A DNA stretch of 64,000 nucleotides, from the NCBI GenBank assembly GCA_933207985.1, contig OW240916.1:82002741-82066740 (forward strand). The letters are read 5' to 3'. How positions within the stretch are numbered: position 1 is the first letter of the stretch; every line of letters begins with the position of its first letter. The DNA comes from Pelobates cultripes (taxonomy: Eukaryota > Chordata > Amphibia > Anura > Pelobatidae). This document shows positions 55,721-64,000 of the stretch, one piece after another. The translations under genes and the position numbers were made by a program. The notes beneath the pieces were generated by a model, which was given only the letters and a program-made list of their open reading frames with translations, searched no databases and had not been told where the DNA came from.

Positions 55721-55857
55721 ATAGTCAGGGCCAGTGCAAGGATTTTTGCCGCCCTATGCAAACAAATTTGCCGCCCCCCATATGCTCTGCCCACCATGTG
55801 ACATCACAATGCCCCACCCATATGATCTGCCATATGGGCCAACGCCAGTGCTGCACA

Positions 55858-55973
55858 CAGTGTCTTTTCTCAGAAAAGGCAGTGTGTTTACATTAAAAAG
55901 CCTGCAGGGACAAGCTATAGACACCAGAACCCCTACATTAAGCTGTAGTGGTTTTGGTGACTACAGTGTCCCT
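55858..55973. mobile_element. T2-like fragment
   Basis: The right end 'gactacagtgtccctttaa' abuts TTAA (55974-55977). A stem 'aacccctacattaagctgtagtggtt' and the hairpin 'cttttctcagaaaagg' follow the family pattern. The left terminus is missing. Confidence 0.65.
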
Positions 55974-56274
55974 TTAATGTGCGGTAAATTAGAGATTAGT
56001 GCCACTAATAATGTACTGGATTGCCTACTTACCACCAGATGAGGACAAGAGTATGATGCTGGGCTCAGGCTGCAGTCTGGCTTCACTGGTCTGGTGTAGA
56101 ACACGCACTCTGGAGGCTGTTTGTAACAGTGCTCACAAAAATCAGCAAACAGGAAGCAGCTCTATTTTTTGGATTCTCTTACACAGCTCAATGTCTGGGT
56201 CTCCGGGGCCTGACCGTGAGCATGCCCATAAGTCCACCTACATGGCCCACCCATGAGTTCCTCCTCTCTATTTG

Positions 56275-57800
56275 TCTTACACTCCCCCAGTCTCTTAATG
56301 ATCTCTTTTTATCCCCCAGTTCCTTAGTGGTCTCATCTCCTCTCCTCCCCCAGTCCCTTAATGGTCTCCTCTCTTCCCCATGCCCCTTAGTGCTCTCTCC
56401 TCCCATCTCGTAGTGTTCCTCTCCCCTCCCTGTCCCTTAGTGGTCTCCACCCCCCATCCTCCTTAGTCGCCCTCTCTCTCCCCCACCACCTTTGTGGTCC
56501 TCCCTCTCCCCCTCTCTTAGTGGTTCTGTCTCTCTCCCCTCCCTCCCCTTTAGTTGTCCTGTCTCTCTCCCCCCTCCCCTTTAGTGGTCCTGTCTCTCTC
56601 ACCGCTCCCCTTTAGTGGTCCTGTCTCTCTCACCCCCTCACCTTTAGTGGTCCTGTCTCTCTCCCCTCCCTCCCCTTTAGTGGTCCTGTCTCTCTCCCCC
56701 GACCTTAGTCATCCTCTCTCTCCCAACCACATTTGTGGTCCTCCCTCTCCCCCTCTTTTCGTGGTGTCCCCTTTCTCTCTCCTCCCTCCCCTTTAGTGGT
56801 CCTGTCTCTTCCCCCCTTTAGTGGTCCTGTCTCTCTCATCCCCCCTCCCTTTTAGTGGTCCTGCCTCTCTCACCCGCCCTCCCCTTTAGTGGTCCTGTTT
56901 CTCTGACTCCCCTTTAGTGGTCCTGTCTCTCTCCCCCCCTTTCCTTTATTGGTCCTGTCTCTCTCACCTCCCCTCTGCTTTAGTAGTCCTGTCTTTCTCC
57001 CCCCTCCCCTTTAGTGGTCCTGTCTCTCTCATGCCCCTCCTTTAGTGGTCCTGTCTCTCTCCCCTCCCCTTTGGTGATCCTTTCTCTCACACCCCCCCCT
57101 CCTTTGGTGGTCCTGTGGCTCCCCCCTCCTTTTTAGTGGTGCTACCTCTCCCCCCTCCTCTCTCTTAGTGGTGCTACCTTCCCCCCCTTCTTGGTGGTCA
57201 TCCCCCTCCCCCCTCGGTGGTTCTCTCCCTCCCGTGCCCCCTACCTATCTTTGCAGCGTGGCCGGGTGGAGATGGCGGCGCGGGTGAAGGACCGTGGTAC
57301 AGGAGTTTCTGTTTCTTGTAGTTGTCCTGTCTCTCTCCCCCCTCCCCTTTAGTGGTCCTGTCTCTCTCACTGCTCCCCTTTAGTGGTCCTGTCTCTCTCA
57401 CCTCCCCTCTGCTTTAGTAGTCCTGTCTTTCTCCCCCCTCCCCTTTAGTGGTCCTGTCTCTCTCATGCCCCTTTAGTGATCCTTTCTCTCACACCCCCCC
57501 TCCCCTTCAGTGGTCTGTCTCCCCCTTTCCTTTATTGGTCCTGCATCTCTCTCACCTCCCTCTGCTTTGGTAATTCCTGTCTTTCTCCACCCCTCCCTTT
57601 GGTGGTCTCTCTCTCTCCCCCCTCCCCTTTAGTGGTCCTGTCTCTCACCCACCTCCACTTTAGTGATCCTATCTATCTCCCCCCCTCCCCTTTAGTGGTC
57701 CTACCTCTACCCCCTTCCCCCCCTTAGTGATGCTACCTGCCCCCCTTCTTGGTGGTCATCTCTCTCCCCTCTCAGTGGTTCTCTCCCCCCTATGCCTCCT
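56275..57800 (+). repeat. Pyrimidine-rich minisatellite (TTTAGTGGTCCTGTCTCTC)
   Basis: Units of roughly 30-36 bp combine 'tttagtggtcctgtctctc' with a variable C/T run. A variant 'ttggtggt' subtype appears near 57070-57240. A short non-repeat island (57240-57320, 'gtggccgggtggagatggcg') interrupts it and includes the start of the hairpin module found at 57819. The nearly pure C/T strand could adopt triplex structure. Confidence 0.93.
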
Positions 57801-57818
57801 ACCTATAGTGTGGCCAGG

Positions 57819-57918
57819 GTACAGGAGCTTCTGTTTCCTGTACCTGGCCGGACTGACAGGAAGTGCTCTCACTTCCTGTCAGTCCGGCCTAGGCACAGGA
57901 AACAGATGCTCCTGTACC
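57819..57918. repeat. 100-bp hairpin shared with 20363-20470
   Basis: Arms of about 48 bp, from 'ggtacaggagcttctgtttc' to its near complement, with a 4-base centre 'ctct'. The module also contains 'ggactgacaggaag', as at 20428. Confidence 0.9.
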
Positions 57919-58862
57919 ACGGTCGGCCGCTCGTGCCGCCCAGCCACGCTACACTGAGTGACAGGTAGAATGGAGCGCTGTGCGCTTCCCTCCTATCGGG
58001 TTACTAAAAACTTGCACCCCCCAGGCCGGTGCACCCTAGACGACTGCCTAGGACCTATAGGACGCACCGGCCCTGTTTGTAATATGTATTTTCTGCCCTC
58101 ATTCCTCTTTACAATTATATTCTCTGTACTTCTTTTGCTACACTCTCCTATTTAGAACTGTACTTTCTTTGTCTTTTGTCTCTTTTATGTCACTCTATAA
58201 CGTTTTTGGCTTTCTTCCTCTAGTTCTTTTTCTTATCCTGTTAGATTTTTGGCATCCCATGATCCCTAAGATACCCAGCTGTGTGTTTTCCTCGTTGCCC
58301 CCAATTTAGGTCACTCCTTGCACAGTTGCCTGTACCTGGATAAATGTCACACAGTGTGGAGGTAACTTTGCCATTCACGCTTATGTCGCTCAGTAAAGGA
58401 TAAAAGTAGAATTGGTCATCGTTTGTGCCCTCTGCACCTATGGCATGATCGTGGGTGTTAGTTTTGCCACCAGTCTATGCTCCCTCTGGCACTGTACCTA
58501 ATGTGGGGTCAGAGAAATAGAGGGCGTTGGGAACTCCAATGTGTTTTATTAACTCATCTATACTACAGGCCCCATTAGGGCAGGATTATCTTTTATTCAT
58601 TCAACAAATAAGAGGGCTCTCAGATTGTGCACGAGAGGGCCATAACTGGGTTCAAATCAACTTAAGTTTGTACATTGTTTCAGTGAATTGTGAAAAGGTT
58701 AATATAGCTGTTGTGACCAAATGGAAAAATCTTTATTTCCATCACTTTTCTTATAGAGGTATCTGATAAATTTAGATATTAGTACAATTCTGTTGGTAAC
58801 CAGAGCCAGTCAGGAGATATAACGCTTCCCTTGATTTCACATCTGACCTTTTCCTTACCAAC

Positions 58863-59535
58863 GCAGAGCCAGATTAAGATAGCCCAGGACCCTAGACATG
58901 TTGCCAGATTGTGTCCCCCTCCTAGAGCCCTGGGCTCTGTTCTGTGTTTGTTGTGTATGTGAGTGTGTAGTGGCTGAGTGTTTTGTATGTGAGAATCTGC
59001 GTGGTGTCTGAGTGTTGTGTGTGGAAGTGTCTAAGAGCTGTATGCAGGGGGAGGCTGAGTGGACCCCTATATGCTGCTTTAGTGTTGAGTCTGTGTGGTG
59101 GATTTTGTGTGTGGAAGTGTGTGGCTGAGTGTTGTGTGTGTGTCAGGGGAGGCTGTGCTGTGTTCTCTCTGGAGCTTGGGGGAGGTTTCTCGCCACCCTT
59201 ACAGTTTAGCTTAGGGCAGGAGAGGTGTATAGACCCTGGTGGTCTGGTGCAAATCACTTTAAGAGCTCCCTTACAGTCTGGCCCTTTGTCAATAACTCTG
59301 AGTGCTGACTGCAGCACTATGTGCCATTGAGAAGTGCCAGATGACCGAGAAGGTGCTCTTAAAGTGATCTGCACCCAATAGAGGTGCAGACCACAACTCT
59401 CCCTCGCATAAATGAGGGGGTGCAAGGCTGTGCAAGGAAATCTTTTGATAAACAGGCGACCACAGAGCTTGAGCTCTAGACAGCTGCCCATGCCTGGGTT
59501 ATGGGTAATCTGCACCAGCCTAGCAGAGCACTGAC
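58863..59535. repeat. hAT-like left end and GT-rich repeat
   Basis: 'cagagccagattaaga' resembles the hAT-type end at 35469. GT-rich units 'gctgagtgttgtgtgtg' follow (about 58930-59150). An inverted pair 'gcaaatcactttaagagct' and 'gctcttaaagtgatctgc' lies at about 59241 and 59353. No right terminus was fixed. Confidence 0.5.
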
Positions 59536-59739
59536 AGATTTAGTTATAATCTGTTTTCCAATTCTGTTTAGATTGTTCTTAAATAACCATATGATGTGCA
59601 TTTAACTCAATGTCACAAAGACCAGGGGTCAGTCCTTAAAATATAAGTAGGGGTACTCTTGGAGTAACTCACATCATTATGCAATAAATTCAAAATTAAA
59701 CAGACTGTGCAACAAAGGAAGTATAAACATTAGATCTCT

Positions 59740-59882
59740 CTTTACAGGAAGTGTTTAGGAAGGCTGTGCAAGTCACATGCAAAGAGGTATGACTAGGGCT
59801 GCATAAACAAAGTGATTTAACTCCTTAGTGGCAGAGATTTCAGTAGTGAGGCTGCTTTATTTTGGTGCCAACAATATCCCTT
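59740..59882. mobile_element. T2-like fragment
   Basis: 'ttacaggaagtgtttagga' through 'gctgcataaacaaagtgat' to a terminal TTAA (59883-59886) matches the interior and end of 43159-43704. Confidence 0.7.
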
Positions 59883-60039
59883 TTAAGGTCAAAACTGCCA
59901 AACTGGAAAAATTCTCAGTCAGTTATGCTTACACTTCGGTTGCTCTGGCCTTAGAATTTAAATAAACTTGGAATAAGCTTTGAATTTTCACTTTGATAAA
60001 TAATGCTGCAAGCGAATTCAAATTTTAGAGTAGAATAGC

Positions 60040-60235
60040 TGAAATGGAAAAAGATCTTAAAGTCATCAAAGTTTTCAGTCGGGCTTGTCCAAGTTTGGAA
60101 CCAAAACAAAACCTAGAATTTGAGCTATATGTCTGTTCAACCATAATTGACCTCTTTCATATTAAGCACACCCACACTTATTACATATCATTGCTTTCTG
60201 GAGAAATGGAAATTAAAATTCACATTAACTATATA

Positions 60236-60275
<40 letters not shown>

Positions 60276-60900
60276 AAACCATTTTATATGAATAAAATCT
60301 AAAAAAAAAGTGTGAGAAATTAGGACATAATGTTATTTTCCAATAAAACACACATATTTGTATGCTGTGATGTCCCACGAGTACAACGATGCCCCCCATG
60401 TACAGGTTCTATAGGGATTTGAAAAGTTAAAGGGTCAGATAAAGAGCTTGCCCATTTCAGTGTTTACATATTGAAATATGCCACATTGGTTTGCTGGGTC
60501 TTTTTTGCCTTTGAGACAGTATGGCAGCCCAGGAAGGAAAATTACTCCCATCATAGCATAACATTTGGAAAAGTAGAAAAGCCCAGGTTATTTACAATGG
60601 GGTATGTCCATTTTTTTTTTCTGTGGACATACTTAGGCACAACCCCTGGGTAAAGTTAGTGTTCGTATTTGGTTTTGTTTTTTGCATTTTTCACACAAAA
60701 ACTGCACTTTCACTGATGATATCATCTGCTCTAAAACACTCATATTTGTGTTCAGCGATATCTCACGAGTACAACAGTACCCTACATGTACAGGTTTTAT
60801 GGTGTTTTGGAAAGTTACAAGGTCAAATATGGGGCTTGTTAATGAATTTCTCAGGACTTTTTGCCTGGGTTGTTAGACACGTCCCTCAAAATATTATTTA
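60040..60900. mobile_element. Homologue of the 48389-49115 element, opposite orientation
   Basis: Shared blocks include 'tgacctctttcatattaagc', the 'gatgtcccacgagtacaac' block and 'caatggggtatgtccattt'. The 'tctcacgagtacaac ... tacaggttttatgg' part occurs twice (about 60370 and 60760), showing an internal duplication or two overlapping copies. TTAA ends were not located. A (TA)n run is inserted at 60231-60275. Confidence 0.65.
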
Positions 60901-60969
60901 TAAAATATTATAACTATATATAAAAATATATATGTAAAAAATAAATGTACTTTGAAAAAAATATATATA

Positions 60970-62227
60970 CAGGGAGTGCAGAATTATTAGGCAAATTAGT
61001 ATTTTGACCACATCATCCTCTTTATGCATGTTGTCTTACTCCAAGCTGTATAGGCTCGAAAGCCTACTACCAATTAAGCATATTAGGTGATGTGCATCTC
61101 TGTAATGAGAAGGGGTGTGGTCTAATGACATCAACACCCTATATCAGGTGTGCATAATTATTAGGCAACTTCCTTTCCTTTGGCAAAATGGGTCAAAAGA
61201 AGGACTTGACAGGCTCAGAAAAGTCAAAAATAGTGAGATATCTTGCAGAGGGATGCAGCACTCTTAAATTGCAAAGCTTCTGAAGCGTGATCATCGAACA
61301 ATCAAGCGTTTCATTCAAAATAGTCAACAGGGTCGCAAGAAGCGTGTGGAAAAACCAAGGCGCAAAATAACTGCCCATGAACTGAGAAAAGTCAAGCGTG
61401 CAGCTGCCACGATGCCACTTGCCACCAGTTTGGCCATATTTCAGAGCTGCAACATCACTGGAGTGCCCAAAAGCACAAGGTGTGCAATACTCAGAGACAT
61501 GGCCAAGGTAGGAAAGGCTGAAAGACGACCACCACTGAACAAGACACACAAGCTGAAACGTCAAGACTGGGCCAAAAAATATCTCAAGACTGATTTTTCT
61601 AAGGTTTTATGGACTGATGAAATGAGAGTGAATCTTGATGGGCCAGATGGATGGGCACGTGGCTGGATTGGTAAAGGGCAGAGAGCTCCAGTCCGACTCA
61701 GATGCCAGCAAGGTGGAGGTGGAGTAGTGGTTTGGGCTGGTATCATCAAAGATGAACTTGTGGGGCCTTTTTGGGTTGAGGATGGAGTCAAGCTCAACTC
61801 CCAGTCCTACTGCCAGTTCCTGGAAGACACCTTCTTCAAGCAGTGGTACAGGAAGAAGTCTGCATCCTTCAAGAAAAACATGATTTTCATGCAGGACAAT
61901 GCTCCATCACACACGTCCAAGTACTCCACAGCGTGGCTGGCAAGAAAGGGTATAAAAGAAGAAAATCTAATGACATGGCCTCATTGTTCACCTGATCTGA
62001 ACCCCATTGAGAACCTGTGGTCCTAATAATTATGCACAGTAATAGTCACCTGCACACACAGATATCCCCCTAACATAGCTATAACTAAAAACAAACTAAA
62101 AACTACTTCCAAAAATATTCAGCTTTGATATTAATGAGTTTTTTGGGTTCATTGAGAACATGGTTGTTGTTCAATAATAAAATTAATCCTCAAAAATACA
62201 ACTTGCCTAATAATTCTGCACTCCCTG
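60970..62227 (+). mobile_element. Second copy of the 28677 Tc1/mariner element, deleted
   Basis: Same termini ('cagggagtgcagaattatta') and TA flanks (60968-60969, 62228-62229). It is 1258 bp, 304 bp shorter than the copy at 28677-30238 and in the opposite orientation. Nucleotide identity over the shared part is very high by eye. Damage is one frameshift and one internal deletion. Confidence 0.95.
61188..62026 (+). pseudogene. Tc1/mariner transposase, frameshifted and 3'-deleted
   Basis: The ATG at 61188 starts MGQKKDLTGSEKSKIVRYLA as in the intact copy. One A is missing in 'ctcttaaattgc' (about 61268; the intact copy has 'ttaaaattgc'), shifting the frame. From about 61346 the protein runs on with EKPRRKITAHELRKVKRAAA through D144, D237 and E275 equivalents to IENLWS, where a deletion joins the 3' flank and makes a TAA. 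About 60 C-terminal residues are lost. Differences from the intact copy are few (for example D to A at the HELRK segment, S to N after MRV). Confidence 0.93.
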
Positions 62228-62229
62228 TA

Positions 62230-62768
62230 TAAATATATATATTCTAAGTGTACTTTTTTATTGTATGTATAATTTGTTTGGGGATTATATATTGAGGGAT
62301 TTGTGTGACAGCTCAGGCAGGTCATCCGATTTGACCGCTATGGAGGGTGAGTATGCCAGCCGGAGGGAGGGCTCGATTGTTAGGTCTTGCAATGCCTCTC
62401 TAACAGTGTTAAAGCCCTTCTTTTTTAGGACTGCAAAGCACACCCTAACACTGGAAAAGTGTTAATCCATCTGGTAGTATCTAGTGTTTTATAAAACAAT
62501 ATTACTGTTCCTTTACATTACTTTTTTGAATGAAGTCTTGTGCCATCTTGTGGCAATTAAAGGAACAACATTCTTAGATTGTAGAAGGAAACATATTTAA
62601 ATATAAATGTATATTTGGTTATACCACAAAACAAGATATATTTGTTTTCCAAGATATCCTAACAGTAAGATCAATACATAAACTAGAATTTCCAAATGTG
62701 AGAGTATGCAGCGAGGGCAATATATGTACTACAAATAATTCACTCACAGGAGGTCCAAACATCTAATA
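62230..62768. other. No recognised feature
   Basis: Short spacer between two Tc1-like elements; no motif seen. Confidence 0.5.
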
Positions 62769-62770
62769 TA

Positions 62771-64000
62771 CACCCTGTTCCAAATTATTATGCAAATTCT
62801 ATTTAAGTGTCACAAAGATTAAATATTTTGTTTTCAGTTTAACTCATGGATGGCATTGTGTCTCAGGGCTCTTTTGATCACTGAAAACAATCTCGGACAC
62901 CTGTGATAATTAGATTTCCAGGTCAGCCCAATTTAATGAAAAACTACTAAAGGAGGGTGTTCCACATTATTAAGCAGAGCACCATTTTCATGCAAGATGG
63001 GGAAGAAAAAGAATCTCCCTGCTGCCGAAAAGAATGAAATAGTTCAATGCCTTGGACGAGGTATGAAAACATAAAATATTTCACGAAAACTTAAGCGTGA
63101 TCATCGCACTATTAAGAGATTTGTGGCTGATTCAGAGCACAGACGGGTTCGTGCAGATAAAAGCACATTGAGGAAGATTTCTGCCAGATCCATGCATCAG
63201 ATCAAGAGAGCAGCTGCTAAAATACCATTACATAGCAGCAAACAGCTATTTGAAGCTGCTGGTGCCTCTGGAGTCCCATGGACATCAAGGTGTAGAGTCC
63301 TTCAGAGTCTTGCAACTGTGCATAAACCTTTTATTCGTCCACCACTAACCAATGCTCACAAGCAGAAACAGCTGCATTGGGCAGAAAAATACATGAAGAC
63401 TAATTTTCAAACAGTCCTGTTCACTGATGAGTGCCCTGCAACCCTGGATGGTCCAGATGGATGGAGTAGTGGATGGTTGGTGGATGGCCACCCTGTTCCA
63501 ACAAGGCTGCGACGTCAGCAAGGCGGTGGTGGAGTCATGATTTGGGCCGGAATCATGGGAAGAGAGCTGGTTGGCTGCTTTAGGGTCACCAAAGGTGTAA
63601 AGATGACCTCTGCAAAGTATGTGGAGTTTCTGACCGACCACTTTCTTCCCTGGTACAGAAGGAAGAACTATGCTTTCCCTAATAAAATCATCTTCATGCA
63701 TGATAATGCACCATCTCATGCTGCAAAGAATACCTTTGCATCAATGGCTGCTATGGGGATAAAAGGAGAGAAAGTCATGGTGTGGCCTCTATCTTCTCCT
63801 GACCTCAATCCTATTGAGAACCTTTGGAGCATCCTCAAGCAAAAGATCTATGAGGGTGGGAGGCAGTTTACATCCAAACAGCAGCTCTGGGAGGCTATTC
63901 TGACATCTTGCAAACAAATTCAAGCAGAAACTGTCCAAAAACTCACAAGTTCAATGGATGCAAGACTTGTGAAGCTGCTATAAAATAAGGGGTCCTATGT
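62771..64000 (+). mobile_element. Related Tc1/mariner element, cut by window edge
   Basis: Left end 'caccctgttccaaattatta' follows TA, and an internal repeat 'tgttccacattattaagc' lies about 190 bp in, again an IR/DR-like layout. The transposase resembles that at 29004 in order and motifs. The right end is outside the window. Confidence 0.88.
62998..63983 (+). pseudogene. Tc1/mariner transposase with two stops
   Basis: Starts MGKKKNLPAAEKNEIVQCLG; a TAA at 63073-63075 follows GMKT, then SRKLKRDHRTIKRFVADSEH continues in the same frame. Motifs are FTDECPA (first Asp), RRQQGGGGVMIWAG, FMHDNAPSH (second Asp) and SPDLNPIENLW (Glu), with 37 residues between the last two by my count. The long remaining frame from the Met at 63123 has 286 codons. 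A second early stop (63981-63983) after ARLVKLL probably trims about ten C-terminal residues, since sequence like NKGSY follows. The protein is otherwise well kept, so the copy is relatively young. Confidence 0.9.

Larger units (their letters stand above)
55726..58075. mobile_element. hAT-type non-autonomous element expanded by minisatellite
   Basis: Left end 'cagggccagtgcaagg' and inverted right end 'cagggccggtgcgtcc' are the CAG...CTG type. Flanking 8-mers (gccatagt and tttgtaat) do not match, so the duplication has decayed or the copy has been rearranged. A T2-like fragment, a pyrimidine-rich minisatellite and a 100-bp hairpin fill it. No transposase. Confidence 0.7.

Noticed and set aside
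58922..59515. 197-codon minus-strand frame
   Set aside because: Its long openness comes from a GT-rich repeat and a repeated transposon-like end; no recognisable motif and no homologue known to me.

Overview
This window looks like vertebrate, most likely anuran amphibian, intergenic or intronic DNA made mainly of transposable elements. The reasons are the mixture of families: DIRS-type tyrosine-recombinase retrotransposons, a frog-type L1, CR1-like LINE remnants, Ty3/Gypsy solo LTRs, several Tc1/mariner lineages, hAT-type non-autonomous elements with CAG...CTG ends, and many TTAA-flanked miniature elements whose termini read TTAAAGG, as in the Xenopus T2/Kolobok family. Species cannot be fixed from the sequence alone. 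I found no host protein-coding exon, rRNA, tRNA, CRISPR array or bacterial-style operon. Family names rest on remembered motifs; no database search was run.

Layout. 1-3.6 kb holds nothing I recognise. 3.6-9.4 kb is a nested composite: a Tc1 deletion derivative, a CR1 3' end, hairpin arrays and minisatellites, and a solo LTR (5918-8420, TSD ttcag) split by a hAT-type element (6514-8067) that itself holds two abutting T2-like elements. 9.5-11.9 kb is a decayed DIRS element (gag, RT, RNase H). 13.6-17.1 kb holds an inverted-repeat insertion, a LINE-tail repeat and a 5'-truncated L1. 18.0-20.9 kb is foldback DNA interrupted by a 564-bp solo LTR and by a 1.3-kb TA-flanked element carrying a large inverted duplication. 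21.1-25.3 kb is a second, minus-strand DIRS element with gag, RT, RNase H and YR pieces in order and a 62-bp tandem array upstream of gag. 25.7-26.8 kb is a Tc1 element interrupted at TTAA.

28.7-30.2 kb is the best-preserved gene: a Tc1/mariner element with an uninterrupted 338-codon transposase, identical-type TIRs and TA target sites. A near-identical, inverted, damaged copy lies at 60.97-62.23 kb and a related element runs off the right edge (62.77 kb onward). 32.6-33.3 kb is a Gypsy RNase H/integrase fossil. 35.2-38.3 kb is a Tc1 fossil split by a 2.45-kb hAT-type insertion (perfect 8-bp TSD) containing another T2-like element and an inverted minisatellite. 38.3-45.9 kb is mostly unrecognised AT-rich sequence with one well-preserved T2-like element.

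45.9-50 kb holds a DD36E-type Tc1 fossil and a CR1 copy broken by at least three TTAA-targeted insertions. 52.9-53.5 kb is another solo LTR. 55.7-58.1 kb is a hAT-type element swollen by a pyrimidine-rich minisatellite. The most useful reading of the window is as a stratigraphy of insertions, with several junctions sharp enough to order events.
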